This document shows, piece by piece, positions 55,085 through 63,287 of a stretch of 64,000 bases of DNA; the stretch's first letter is position 1; each line of letters begins with the position of its first letter. Both the position numbers and the translations under genes were made by a program. The stretch is from contig NZ_JACJUK010000005.1 of assembly GCF_014235875.1 (NCBI RefSeq), positions 186,001 through 250,000 on the forward strand, in the 5' to 3' direction. The notes beneath the pieces were generated by a model. The model was not told the DNA's origin, did no database searches, and was given only the letters and a program-made list of their open reading frames with translations. This DNA is from Croceivirga lutea. GTDB taxonomy: Bacteria > Bacteroidota > Bacteroidia > Flavobacteriales > Flavobacteriaceae.

Positions 55085-56329
55085 CTATTCGTTTCTTAGG
55101 GCTTCTATGGTTTGAACTCTTGCTGCTTTCCATGCTGGAAAGAAACCAGCAATTGTACCTGCAACAATTAATACGATGACAGTACTAAAAGCCACATTGA
55201 AATTTACAGACGGATTTAAAACATAATCTATCTCTATATGAGGACCTACAATTTCTAGTATTGCCATGCTAAAAATTAGCCCTCCAAAACCTGAAATGGC
55301 GGTAACGAAAATAGCCTCATGTAAAATCATTCCAATTATTGACCAAGGCTTTGCTCCAAGTGCTTTACGAATACCTATTTCTTTGGTACGTTCTTTTACT
55401 ACAATTAACATAATGTTGCTTACACCAACCACACCAGCAATGATGGTAAAGACTCCTACAACCCAGAAGAATATTTTTATGTTATTGGTTAGCCCATAAT
55501 AACGTTTGGCTTCTTCCATGGCACTCCAAACATCTAAAGCACTAGTGTCATCTGGAGCTACCGTATGTACTTGTTGTAAATAACCTTTCAAACCCTCTTT
55601 AAAATCAATTGCTTGTTTTACTGCTTCATCAAAATTTTCTTTTGGCGGTAAAGTAAAAGACATGTTATTTACCATATCTCCACCATTAAAAACTTTTTGA
55701 GCAGCAGCAATTGGAATATAAATACGTTCCTCTTCACGGTCTTCATATTCTTTATAGACGCCTATAATTTTAAAAGGGATGCCTGAGATTTCAATAAATT
55801 CACCTACGGGGGAATCTACATCCATAAAAACATCGGTTCTAATTTTTTTACCTATTACCGCAACTTTAGCTGTTGAAGATTCATCTTGAGGGTTTATAAA
55901 ACGACCTTCAATCATTTTGGCATTTTCTATCATTTGAAAATTAGAGCTAACCCCTTGAATGCCATAAACCAGTGATTCTTTACCATAATTTACCGTAACG
56001 TTTCTCACAAAAATTCGGGGAGAAGAATATTCTAACTCTGAACTATATAAGGCTACGGCGTTATCATAATTCTCATTGGTTAATTGAATTCTTCTACCAG
56101 GGTTTAAGCCCTTGTATTCTTTACTAGTTGTACCTGGCCATACCCAAATACTGGTAGCAGCGTCTTGTTTAAATTCTTGCTCAATACCATTACGCATGCC
56201 TTGGCCAAAACCCAAGAGAATAACTAAAATGAAAATTCCGGAGGCGACGGATATACCCGTAAGAAAGGAGCGGAGTTTGTTTTTCCGCAGGGTATCAAAG
56301 ATTTCTTGCCATCTTTCGATGTCAAACAT
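55085..56329 (-). CDS. FtsX/MacB-type ABC permease A (first gene of the operon)
   Basis: The ATG at 56329 (MFDIERWQEIFDTLR) matches the paralogue starts; the frame is open to 56371. The product is 414 residues with the same layout as the other three permeases and the VVKERTKEIGIRKALGAKP core. It is the first gene of the export operon, so the promoter should lie in the short region upstream, where an imperfect dyad occurs at 56348-56369. Confidence 0.92.
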   Translation of the reverse strand: MFDIERWQEIFDTLRKNKLRSFLTGISVASGIFILVILLGFGQGMRNGIEQEFKQDAATSIWVWPGTTSKEYKGLNPGRRIQLTNENYDNAVALYSSELEYSSPRIFVRNVTVNYGKESLVYGIQGVSSNFQMIENAKMIEGRFINPQDESSTAKVAVIGKKIRTDVFMDVDSPVGEFIEISGIPFKIIGVYKEYEDREEERIYIPIAAAQKVFNGGDMVNNMSFTLPPKENFDEAVKQAIDFKEGLKGYLQQVHTVAPDDTSALDVWSAMEEAKRYYGLTNNIKIFFWVVGVFTIIAGVVGVSNIMLIVVKERTKEIGIRKALGAKPWSIIGMILHEAIFVTAISGFGGLIFSMAILEIVGPHIEIDYVLNPSVNFNVAFSTVIVLIVAGTIAGFFPAWKAARVQTIEALRNE

Positions 56330-56347
56330 AGGTTGATTGTTTTGATT

Positions 56348-56369
56348 GATGAATACATTAATGTACATC
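56348..56369. promoter_or_regulatory. Imperfect dyad upstream of the export operon, possible operator
   Basis: A perfect core TACATTAATGTA (56354-56365) is flanked by GATG (56348-56351) and CATC (56366-56369), giving a larger dyad interrupted by two A residues. It lies 19 bases upstream of the first permease ATG. No regulator gene is adjacent, so this is an inference. Confidence 0.35.
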
Positions 56370-56416
56370 AATAAGACTATGTATCAACTAATTTGTTACA
56401 GTTTTTTAAAAGAAAT

Positions 56417-56647
56417 TTATGCTTTTGTTGAATTACCCCTAAGTTTCTTATAAATAAGGTAAAATAAACCACCAACCAAGATATAAGGTATAGCCATTAA
56501 ATAAACAATTCCGTTATTAATTCCTTCAGCTTGGCTGGTATCAGCCTCACTATCTAAAGCTGCTCTACACATGGCGCATTGAGCCTCTACAACTTCTGGA
56601 AAAAGTAGTATAGAAAAGAAGACCGTAATTAAGACAAACCTTTTCAT
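56417..56647 (-). CDS. Small secreted/membrane CxxC protein
   Basis: The start MKRFVLITVFFS at 56647 gives a signal peptide (cleavage after VVEAQ), then CAMCRAALDSEADTS and a C-terminal transmembrane helix with Lys-rich end. About 76 residues. The CxxC next to the signal cleavage site suggests metal or heme binding in the periplasm. It is translationally coupled to the DUF420 gene (TAATG overlap), in an operon of oxidase accessory genes. Confidence 0.7.
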   Translation of the reverse strand: MKRFVLITVFFSILLFPEVVEAQCAMCRAALDSEADTSQAEGINNGIVYLMAIPYILVGGLFYLIYKKLRGNSTKA

Positions 56648-57177
56648 TACACGTAGTAAGGAGAAATCATTAAATAAACTATAACACCAGTAACAGCAAC
56701 ATACAACCAAATAGGAAATGTAATTTTAGACCACTTTTTATGTGCTTCAAACTTTTTAAGATATGCTTTGCTGTAGGTTATTAAAACTAAAGGAATAACC
56801 CCAATAGATAGCAAGATATGGGTAATAAGGATAAAATAATATACATATTTAATTGCCCCCTCACCACCAAATGGAGTGGATTCTGAAGTCATATGATAAG
56901 CAACATACATAATTAGAAACAACAATGAAAGTGTAATATTCACATTCATTATATTCTGATGTATTTTCTGCTTACCTTCTCTAATAAAGTATACAGCTGC
57001 TATCAGCAGTACCGCAGTTAGCCCATTTATTGTAGCATAGATTGCCGGTAAAAATGTTAAGGGCTCTGCGTTAGGAATTTTGTACGTAAACAATAGCGCT
57101 ACCACTACTGGTATTGCTATGGATAAAATTGTAATCCAGCGTTTAATATTTTTTTCTTGTTTTGCTGCTACTTCCAT
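56647..57177 (-). CDS. DUF420 membrane protein, oxidase-associated
   Basis: A 176-residue protein with about five hydrophobic helices and the DUF420 features INGLTAVLLIAAVYFIREGK, YVAYHMTSESTPFGG and a His near ITHILLSIGVIPL. DUF420 proteins are found with SCO and cytochrome oxidase genes and are thought to help oxidase assembly or copper handling, though this is not proven. It is 1 base after the SCO gene. Confidence 0.85.
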   Translation of the reverse strand: MEVAAKQEKNIKRWITILSIAIPVVVALLFTYKIPNAEPLTFLPAIYATINGLTAVLLIAAVYFIREGKQKIHQNIMNVNITLSLLFLIMYVAYHMTSESTPFGGEGAIKYVYYFILITHILLSIGVIPLVLITYSKAYLKKFEAHKKWSKITFPIWLYVAVTGVIVYLMISPYYV

Positions 57178-57178
57178 T

Positions 57179-57919
57179 TTACTCTGCTAAAAGTTTTTTA
57201 ATATCTTCTTTCAAAATAGTTATTTGTTGCACTTCGCCTTCATCATTAACACCTTGCTTTTCAGTTATGGTACCTCGATAATATATTATTGGATTACCAA
57301 ACCTATCAGTACGCGAACGTAAATAACCTTCTTTATCGACCAAAGCAAATAATCCAGAATGTTCAAAACCACCAGCTACTTCTTCATTCTCACTTGCATG
57401 TATATAAAAAGCTTCATTTGCCAGTTTATAAATACCTTCTCTAGCTCCAGTTAAAAAATTCCAGTTAGAACTATTACTGTACCGTGAGGCATAATTTTTA
57501 AGTTTTGAAGGGGTGTCTCTTTTAGGGTCAATGGTAAAAGAAACAATTTGAAAATCATCAGAATTAATTGTTTCATTAATGTCAGCCAAATTCGAACTCA
57601 TTACTGGGCATATGGTTGGACATGACGTAAAGAAAAAATCTACTACATAAACCTTACCTAGCAAGTCTTTATTAGAGACCAACACGCTGTCTTGGTTTAA
57701 AAACTCAAAGGCAGGAACTTTTCTTTTTGTTCCATTATTCACCAAGTAAGTAAGTGGTTCATTGTTTAAAACCATACCAGACATTCGGTCATTTTTGGCA
57801 ACAGTGCCGCTCTTTAGTCTTTTTACCAAATTTGGCACCGCAAATATTCCAAAAATTAGGATTATCAATGAAACCCAGATATAGGTATATTTCTTTCCTT
57901 TATTTGCTCCTTGAGGCAT
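57179..57919 (-). CDS. SCO1/SenC-family copper chaperone
   Basis: A 246-residue protein with one N-terminal membrane anchor (about 12-30) and a thioredoxin-like domain. The copper motif is CPTIC (Cys100 and Cys104), with the third ligand His187 in GFEHSGLFALVD and the FTIDPKRDTP segment. It delivers copper to the CuA centre of cytochrome oxidase. Its start overlaps the end of the upstream gene by 20 bases. Confidence 0.94.
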   Translation of the reverse strand: MPQGANKGKKYTYIWVSLIILIFGIFAVPNLVKRLKSGTVAKNDRMSGMVLNNEPLTYLVNNGTKRKVPAFEFLNQDSVLVSNKDLLGKVYVVDFFFTSCPTICPVMSSNLADINETINSDDFQIVSFTIDPKRDTPSKLKNYASRYSNSSNWNFLTGAREGIYKLANEAFYIHASENEEVAGGFEHSGLFALVDKEGYLRSRTDRFGNPIIYYRGTITEKQGVNDEGEVQQITILKEDIKKLLAE

Positions 57920-58532
57920 TGTTCTTTTTTAAGGCTAATCTGTATTCTGCTAAAATTATTTTAACGTCATCAACCATTTTATTATTTAAATCTGCTACTG
58001 AACTGGTGTTAAAACCATACTTAACTCCCTCATCATCATCATTATCTCTCCCCCTAAGTCCACGTTCTTTGTCTATTATAAAAACATAAGGTGAACTATG
58101 TTTTTCATCTAACTTCAAATTTGTATTTAAACTTTTGAATGTTTGATTAATTTCTTCTTTAGAGGTAAAAATAAATCGCCACTTAGAAATATCAGTAAAC
58201 GTTCCTAGTTCTTTTTTAAACTCTTCTATCTCAGCTTGCTTTCCTTCTTCCACCAACATAACTATCTGAAAATCTTTGAACTCGTAAAAACGTTTGTAAA
58301 TTTTCTGATTTAGATTAAAAAGATTTCCCTCTCTACCTTCTATGTTAGAACCCAGAAACCCTAGAATGGTGATATTATTAGTTAACTTAATTGCATTTGG
58401 GTTAGAATCAATTTCTGTAATCTCAGTAGTTAAAATTGGAAGCTTACCAAAATTATAAACTCCTGAAGCAAAGAAAAGATATGCTACTATCGGAAGTACA
58501 AATAGCACAACAAGTACAAAAACTTTTTTCAT
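57900..58532 (-). CDS. SCO-like/thioredoxin-like anchored protein without cysteines
   Basis: A 210-residue protein with an N-terminal membrane anchor (about 4-22) and a soluble domain whose pattern is like a SCO/redoxin domain: ITILGFLGSNIEG (where the SCO copper loop sits), FQIVMLVEEG, KWRFIFTSKEEI and YVFIIDKERGLRGRDND. It contains no cysteine, so it cannot bind copper the SCO way. It is the gene just before SCO in the operon and overlaps it by 20 bases. It probably has a structural or assembly role (inference). Confidence 0.7.
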   Translation of the reverse strand: MKKVFVLVVLFVLPIVAYLFFASGVYNFGKLPILTTEITEIDSNPNAIKLTNNITILGFLGSNIEGREGNLFNLNQKIYKRFYEFKDFQIVMLVEEGKQAEIEEFKKELGTFTDISKWRFIFTSKEEINQTFKSLNTNLKLDEKHSSPYVFIIDKERGLRGRDNDDDEGVKYGFNTSSVADLNNKMVDDVKIILAEYRLALKKNNASRSK

Positions 58533-58555
58533 AACATCATAACCTTTACAAAAAT

Positions 58556-58583
58556 AAAAAAGACGGCTTTAAGACCGTCTTTT
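58556..58583 (-). terminator. Terminator after the oxidase subunit IV gene
   Basis: On the minus strand AAAAGACGG and CCGTCTTTT form a 9-bp stem with an 8-base loop and a T-run. It separates the oxidase subunits from the SCO/DUF420 genes downstream. Confidence 0.82.
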
Positions 58584-58601
58584 AGTATTGTTAATGATTT
58601 C

Positions 58602-58985
58602 TTAGAAATTCCAAGAAAGGAATCCATCTTTAAATACTTGAAAGATATATGTACCTTCAAACAGTAGAATAAAAACTAAATATGCTACAAGGAAGATTGG
58701 TGTCCAAACCACAACTCTTCTTAAAGAGCTTTTCTCATCTCTCATGTGCATAAAGTCCCAAGTAATGTAATATGCTTTAACCAGTGTAAGTATGATAAAA
58801 ATCCAGTTTAACAACTTCATCCCTAAGAAATAAGACTGCGTTAAAAAGTCTGGTTTTATAATACCCAAAGCTACTTCTACTGCAGTAACAATAGATAGTA
58901 ACAATAGTACACCCCAAATTTTTTGGATATTAGATTTGAACTTTATAAGACCTCTAAAAATTTCTAATTTATGTTCGTGTGCCAT
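58602..58985 (-). CDS. Cytochrome c oxidase subunit IV (prokaryotic type)
   Basis: A 127-residue protein with three hydrophobic helices and the COX4_pro pattern (IWGVLLLLSIVTAVEVALG, LTLVKAYYITWDFMHMRDEK). Subunit IV is a small accessory subunit of heme-copper oxidases. It follows the large subunit III gene after 35 bases and is followed by a terminator. Confidence 0.88.
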   Translation of the reverse strand: MAHEHKLEIFRGLIKFKSNIQKIWGVLLLLSIVTAVEVALGIIKPDFLTQSYFLGMKLLNWIFIILTLVKAYYITWDFMHMRDEKSSLRRVVVWTPIFLVAYLVFILLFEGTYIFQVFKDGFLSWNF

Positions 58986-59020
58986 TTTAGTATTGTAATA
59001 ATATTATAGAATAACTGGTA

Positions 59021-59995
59021 TTAAACTAAGTAGAAGAATGTGAAAACAAATACCCAAACTAAATCTACAAAGTGCCAGTATAAACCAACTTTTTCAACCA
59101 TTTCATAGTGTCCTCTTCTTTCGTATGTTCCTAAGATTACATTAAAGAAAATGATAATATTAATAACCACTCCAGAGAAAACGTGGAAGCCGTGAAAACC
59201 AGTTATAAAGAAGAAGAAGTCAGCAAACAATCGACTACCGTATTCATTTCTAATTAGATTAGCCCCTTCTACAACGCGAACTGCTTGTGTTAGTTTATCC
59301 AAAGACTCCTGTCTATTTAAGAGTGTTTTTTCACCTTCTTCAGTTATTGTTTCTGTACGTATGAGCAATCCTGGATTTGCCTTAAAGCCCTCTACAACTT
59401 CATTTAAATTAAAAGTTGTTCTGGTGCCTTCTTCTTGATACCAGATACCATTACTATTTTCATGAAGCGTTCTTTCACCAGGAATTACTTTTGCAAAATC
59501 AGCAATTGCAGCACGTTCACCAGTTTCAGCATTAACGAATTGTAAAATTCTACCACCTTTAGTTTCAAGAGCTCCAAAATCACCTTTGATAAAAGTTGCC
59601 CACTCCCAAGCTTGAGAACCAACGAAAATTAAACCTCCAATAATAGTAGCAAACATGTACCATATTACAGCATTCTTCTTCATTTTATGTCCGGCGTCTA
59701 CAGCAAGTACCATAGTCACAGAAGACATGATAAGTACAAATGTCATAAAAGCCACATAATACATGGGATAGTTACCATGAAAGAAAGGTACGTGTGTAAA
59801 AACTTCGTCTGCTATAGGCCAAGTTTCCATGAATTTAAATCTAGAAAAACCATAAGCAGCCAAAAAGCCAGAGAAGGTAAGTGCATCAGAAACTATGAAA
59901 AACCACATCATTAGCTTTCCATAACTAGCACCTAGCGGGCGGTTGCCTCCACCCCATACATTTTCATCAGAACCGGTAGTTACCGTTGCATCCAT
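59021..59995 (-). CDS. Cytochrome c oxidase subunit III (long form)
   Basis: The ATG at 59995 is preferred to a TTG at 60001. The 324-residue subunit III has the LMMWFFIVSDALTF helix, the FHGNYPMYYVAFMTF helix and the family end FFFITGFHGFHVFSGV, FYLV. Between helices 4 and 5 it has an insert of about 95 residues (from about 135 to 230) that is soluble and charged and probably periplasmic. Subunits I and II are not in the window. Confidence 0.9.
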   Translation of the reverse strand: MDATVTTGSDENVWGGGNRPLGASYGKLMMWFFIVSDALTFSGFLAAYGFSRFKFMETWPIADEVFTHVPFFHGNYPMYYVAFMTFVLIMSSVTMVLAVDAGHKMKKNAVIWYMFATIIGGLIFVGSQAWEWATFIKGDFGALETKGGRILQFVNAETGERAAIADFAKVIPGERTLHENSNGIWYQEEGTRTTFNLNEVVEGFKANPGLLIRTETITEEGEKTLLNRQESLDKLTQAVRVVEGANLIRNEYGSRLFADFFFFITGFHGFHVFSGVVINIIIFFNVILGTYERRGHYEMVEKVGLYWHFVDLVWVFVFTFFYLV

Positions 59996-60023
59996 AAACA
60001 AGAGCGTTTTAGTAAAATTTTAG

Positions 60024-60031
60024 CAAATTTA
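60024..60031 (-). promoter_or_regulatory. Candidate -7 element for the long subunit III gene
   Basis: On the minus strand TAAATTTG, an exact TAnnTTTG match, lies 28 bases upstream of the ATG in the 92-base gap after the short subunit III gene. No TTG at the -33 position. Confidence 0.5.
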
Positions 60032-60087
60032 ATGCTTTTGAAAGATTGAAAAAGAGTTTCTGGTATGAAAACTTTATAAAGCTTCAA

Positions 60088-60669
60088 TTATTTTACAAAG
60101 TACATGAACAAAATCAAGTAAATCCATAAAAATCCAAGAAAATGCCAAAAGGTTTCACCTAATTGAAATCCTAGCATATTATCACTCGTATATTTTCCCC
60201 GTAATTGTTGAACAAAGACCACTAATAATGAAATCAGACCTACAACAACGTGCACAATATGTACAAAGGCAATTAAAAAAACGTAAGACATTTTTATGTT
60301 ACTTGTAGGTCCTGTAAAATAATACCCAGAACCCAACATTTCAGAAAAACCAAAAAACTGAAACACTATAAATGCTATGCCTAAAGCAAATGTTACTCCC
60401 AAAAGTAAAGTTGCTGATTTTTGATTATTCTTTTTGATAAAATTTCTTGCAACTAAATACGTAATACTACTAACCATAATTATAGCTGTGCTTATGTAAA
60501 AAGCTTGAGGCAAAGCAATATTATCTAACCAATCTTCTCTTTTACTACTTACAATGTAAGCACTTGTTAAGCCCGCGAAACCCATTATTAGGCTAACAAT
60601 GCCAAACCAAAGCATCATTTTTCTAGACCTAGCTCTTTTCTCCTTCTCTGTTCCTTGCGTTAAATCCAT
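60088..60669 (-). CDS. Cytochrome c oxidase subunit III (short form)
   Basis: A 193-residue subunit III-type protein with five hydrophobic helices and the motifs MMLWFGIVSLIMGFAGL, GSGYYFTGPTSN, IAFVHIVHVVVGL and ETFWHFLGFLWIYLI. It is the second subunit III-type gene here, as in many Bacteroidota oxidase operons. It starts 2 bases after the ctaB stop. Confidence 0.88.
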   Translation of the reverse strand: MDLTQGTEKEKRARSRKMMLWFGIVSLIMGFAGLTSAYIVSSKREDWLDNIALPQAFYISTAIIMVSSITYLVARNFIKKNNQKSATLLLGVTFALGIAFIVFQFFGFSEMLGSGYYFTGPTSNIKMSYVFLIAFVHIVHVVVGLISLLVVFVQQLRGKYTSDNMLGFQLGETFWHFLGFLWIYLILFMYFVK

Positions 60670-60671
60670 TC

Positions 60672-61568
60672 TTAAATAAATCTATCAATTACATAAACAG
60701 CTTGCATTAATGTAATGTATGACACACTCGCCAACATTAATTTTCTTGCAGCCGCATTATCTCTTTTCTCATAAAGTTTAAAGGCAAACCATAGCATTAC
60801 CAAGCCCATTACCAAAACAATGATTGCTGCTGGTATAGAAAGGATCAACTGCCCTGTAAATCCAAATACAGGCATAATTGAAATTACTATCATCCAAATA
60901 GTATATAAAATAATCTGCATTGCGGTGCCTTTATCTTTTTTACCCGTAGGTAACATTTTAAAGCCTCCCTTTTTGTAATCATCATCTAGCATCCAACCAA
61001 GGGCCCAAAAATGGGGGAATTGCCAAAAGAATTGCACCATGAATAAGGTTCCTGGTTCAATACCAAACTCATTTGTAGCCGCAACCCAACCTAACATAAA
61101 AGGTATTGCCCCAGGTATTGCACCTACAAAAACTGCTAATGGGGTAACTGTTTTTAAGGGCGTATATACGCAAGCATATAGAAATATAGAAATAGCCCCA
61201 AACATTGCTGTTTTAGGATTTAATAAGTACAGAGATATGACCCCTAAAAGGGTTAAAAGTATAGCTAATGCAAAAGCGATACGAACAGGCACCCTCCCTG
61301 CGGGAATTGGTCTATTGCGAGTGCGTTTCATGAGCACATCTAAGTCTCTTTCTATTATTTGATTATAAATATTGGAAGCACCAACCATACAATAGCCTCC
61401 AAAAGCCAAAAGAAGTATGGGAACTAATTCAATTGATGCGGCCGCTAATAGGTAACCGGCTATTGAAGAGACTACAACGCTAACAGCCAAACGTACTTTA
61501 GTAAGTTCTTTAAACTCAGATATTACGGTAGAAAAAGAAATTGTTGTCAAAGTTTCTGCTGTAAGCAT
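60672..61568 (-). CDS. ctaB: Heme O synthase (protoheme IX farnesyltransferase)
   Basis: A 298-residue membrane protein with about eight helices. The prenyltransferase motifs are NQIIERDLDVLMKRTRNRPI (first Asp-rich motif and RTRNRP) and the second DDDYKKGGFKML. It attaches a farnesyl group to heme B to make heme O for the oxidase. Together with the two subunit III genes it forms the start of the oxidase operon. Confidence 0.95.
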   Translation of the reverse strand: MLTAETLTTISFSTVISEFKELTKVRLAVSVVVSSIAGYLLAAASIELVPILLLAFGGYCMVGASNIYNQIIERDLDVLMKRTRNRPIPAGRVPVRIAFALAILLTLLGVISLYLLNPKTAMFGAISIFLYACVYTPLKTVTPLAVFVGAIPGAIPFMLGWVAATNEFGIEPGTLFMVQFFWQFPHFWALGWMLDDDYKKGGFKMLPTGKKDKGTAMQIILYTIWMIVISIMPVFGFTGQLILSIPAAIIVLVMGLVMLWFAFKLYEKRDNAAARKLMLASVSYITLMQAVYVIDRFI

Positions 61569-61634
61569 TGTCCGTTACAATTTTACGGTCTACAAAGATA
61601 CTCCTGAACAATATCTTTTGCAATGCAATTAGCA

Positions 61635-61670
61635 CAAAAAGAAAAACCCCACTATAAATAGCAGGGTTTT
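61635..61670 (-). terminator. Terminator between tonB-type and ctaB genes
   Basis: On the minus strand AAAACCC pairs with GGGTTTT and, inside, CTAT pairs with ATAG, followed by a T-run (TTTTTCTTTTT). It ends the TonB gene transcript. Confidence 0.72.
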
Positions 61671-61689
61671 AACAATTTTATTGAATATT

Positions 61690-62394
61690 CTATTGCAACT
61701 TAAAGGTAATAGGAATACTAAATGGAACCTTTACTGCACGTCCTCTTTGTTTTCCAGGGGTCATTTTTGGCAATTTATTGATAATTCTTAAAGCTTCTGC
61801 TTCTAGATTTTTATCTGGTCCACGCATTCTAATATTTCCAATACTACCATCTTTCTGAATGGTAAACATTACACTAACACGACCTTGAACACCCATTTCT
61901 TGAGCAATTTCTGGATATCTAAAGTTCTTACGAATATGTTTTTGCATCATTTCTTGAAAACAAGCTTTTTTATTGCTTGCCCCTTCACAACCTGGAAAAA
62001 CAGGCACATCTTCAATTACAGCAAATGGTACAGAGATGTCTTCATCAATTTCCTCTACTTCAACATCTTCAACCTCCATAACTTCTTCTTCTTGGCTAGT
62101 TTCAGTAGACTCAATTACAGTTTCTTCAACTTCTTCTTCATCTTCAACTACCTCAATAACCTCAGGTGCTGCTGGTGGCGGCGGTGGTGGTGGGGTTTTA
62201 ATTTGTTCTGTCATTGGCACCTCTTCGTCCAATTGATCTTCAACATTCAAAGAAATGTCATAGTCATTATCTTTGTCGTATTTTTTCCATTCAAGGCCTC
62301 TCCAAACCAACAACATTACCAAAGCAAGACCTATCGCAAAATAAAGTCCACTATTTCTTCCTACATCAGCTTTTGGATTCTTTTTTGGTTCCAT
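61690..62394 (-). CDS. TonB-family energy transducer
   Basis: A 234-residue protein with one N-terminal helix (about 16-32), a run of seven Pro (about residues 68-74), a long Glu/Val-rich acidic spacer in place of the usual Pro-Lys spacer, and a C-terminal TonB domain (about 130-234; FPGCEGASNKKACFQEM, IRKNFRYPEIAQEMGVQGRV, LPKMTPGKQRGRAVKVPF). It couples the proton-motive force to outer-membrane receptors. The Cys pair in FPGC...AC is typical of Bacteroidota TonBs. Confidence 0.9.
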   Translation of the reverse strand: MEPKKNPKADVGRNSGLYFAIGLALVMLLVWRGLEWKKYDKDNDYDISLNVEDQLDEEVPMTEQIKTPPPPPPPAAPEVIEVVEDEEEVEETVIESTETSQEEEVMEVEDVEVEEIDEDISVPFAVIEDVPVFPGCEGASNKKACFQEMMQKHIRKNFRYPEIAQEMGVQGRVSVMFTIQKDGSIGNIRMRGPDKNLEAEALRIINKLPKMTPGKQRGRAVKVPFSIPITFKLQ

Positions 62395-62456
62395 ATAATT
62401 TGATTTTAGTGTTCGCTAATTTAACCAATAATTTAAATAATGGGCAATTTTAACGC

Positions 62457-62846
62457 TCATTTTAATTGAGGAATGAGTGAACCGCACTTTACAATGAGTA
62501 AACCGGCTATAATTGCACCACTAGAATTTGCTACAGCATCCCATATTTCTGCACTGCGATTAAACGGCATAACATATTGAAGAAACTCAATTAACAACCC
62601 GTAAAAAATTGCAAAAACAATCAATTTCAATACTATTTTTTTAGTATTAACCATTTTTGAATGTTCTCTCAAGGCCAAAGAACCAAAGAACACAACTCCA
62701 AAATAAAAACTAAAATGAATTATCTTATCTAAATGTGGGAACCAAATTTTAGATTCCGTTTGGTTAGAAAATGAAAAAAGGCTAGCAAAGGTGACCCCGC
62801 CTAGCCATAAAAAAAACAGTATTGAATACAAATGCCTTTTAAGCAC
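62457..62846 (-). CDS. VanZ-family membrane protein
   Basis: A 129-residue protein with four hydrophobic helices and the VanZ pattern [44 protein letters not shown]. VanZ proteins are linked to teicoplanin resistance in Enterococcus but the chromosomal Bacteroidota homologues have no known role. It overlaps the gcvH stop by 8 bases, so it is co-translated with it. Confidence 0.88.
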   Translation of the reverse strand: MLKRHLYSILFFLWLGGVTFASLFSFSNQTESKIWFPHLDKIIHFSFYFGVVFFGSLALREHSKMVNTKKIVLKLIVFAIFYGLLIEFLQYVMPFNRSAEIWDAVANSSGAIIAGLLIVKCGSLIPQLK

Positions 62847-63219
62847 CTACCAATTCTTTGTAAGCTTCGTTATCTAATAAACTTTCTATTTCAGAAGAAT
62901 CAGATATTTTAATTTTAACCATCCAGCCTTCTCCATAAGGGTCTGTATTAACCTTTTCTGGCTCATCTTCTAAATCTGAATTAAACTCGATGATTTCACC
63001 TGTTAATGGTAAAAATAAATCAGAAACCGTTTTAACCGCCTCTACAGTTCCAAAAACCTCATCTTTGTCTAAAGACTCGTCTACGGTTTCAACTTCAACA
63101 TAGACTATATCACCTAATTCTTTTTGAGCAAAATCTGTAATACCCACAGTAGCTGTATCACCTTCTATTTTTACCCATTCGTGGTCTTTAGTGTATTTTA
63201 ATTCAGATGGAAAATTCAT
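62839..63219 (-). CDS. gcvH: Glycine cleavage system H protein
   Basis: The ATG at 63219 gives the family start [20 protein letters not shown]; the frame is open to 63243. The 126-residue lipoyl carrier has the lipoylation site Lys63 in [12 protein letters not shown] and a C-terminal end [12 protein letters not shown]. It shuttles the aminomethyl group between the P, T and L proteins. It follows sprA, an order known in Flavobacterium, and is coupled to vanZ. Confidence 0.96.
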   Translation of the reverse strand: MNFPSELKYTKDHEWVKIEGDTATVGITDFAQKELGDIVYVEVETVDESLDKDEVFGTVEAVKTVSDLFLPLTGEIIEFNSDLEDEPEKVNTDPYGEGWMVKIKISDSSEIESLLDNEAYKELVGA

Positions 63220-63240
63220 ATTTGTGCGTTTTAATTGCAA

Positions 63241-63271
63241 CAAATTTAATGTAATCTACAAGTGATTTCAA
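63241..63271 (-). promoter_or_regulatory. Promoter of gcvH-vanZ
   Basis: On the minus strand TTG (63271-63269), 20 bases, then TAAATTTG (63248-63241), an exact TTG-N17-23-TAnnTTTG match. It lies 21 bases before the gcvH ATG, so gcvH has its own start in addition to any transcript from sprA. Confidence 0.62.
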
Positions 63272-63287
63272 CAAATCTTATGCACTT

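Noticed and set aside
61973-62236. Ser/Thr-rich plus-strand ORF within tonB
   Set aside because: Shadow of the Glu/Val acidic spacer on the opposite strand.
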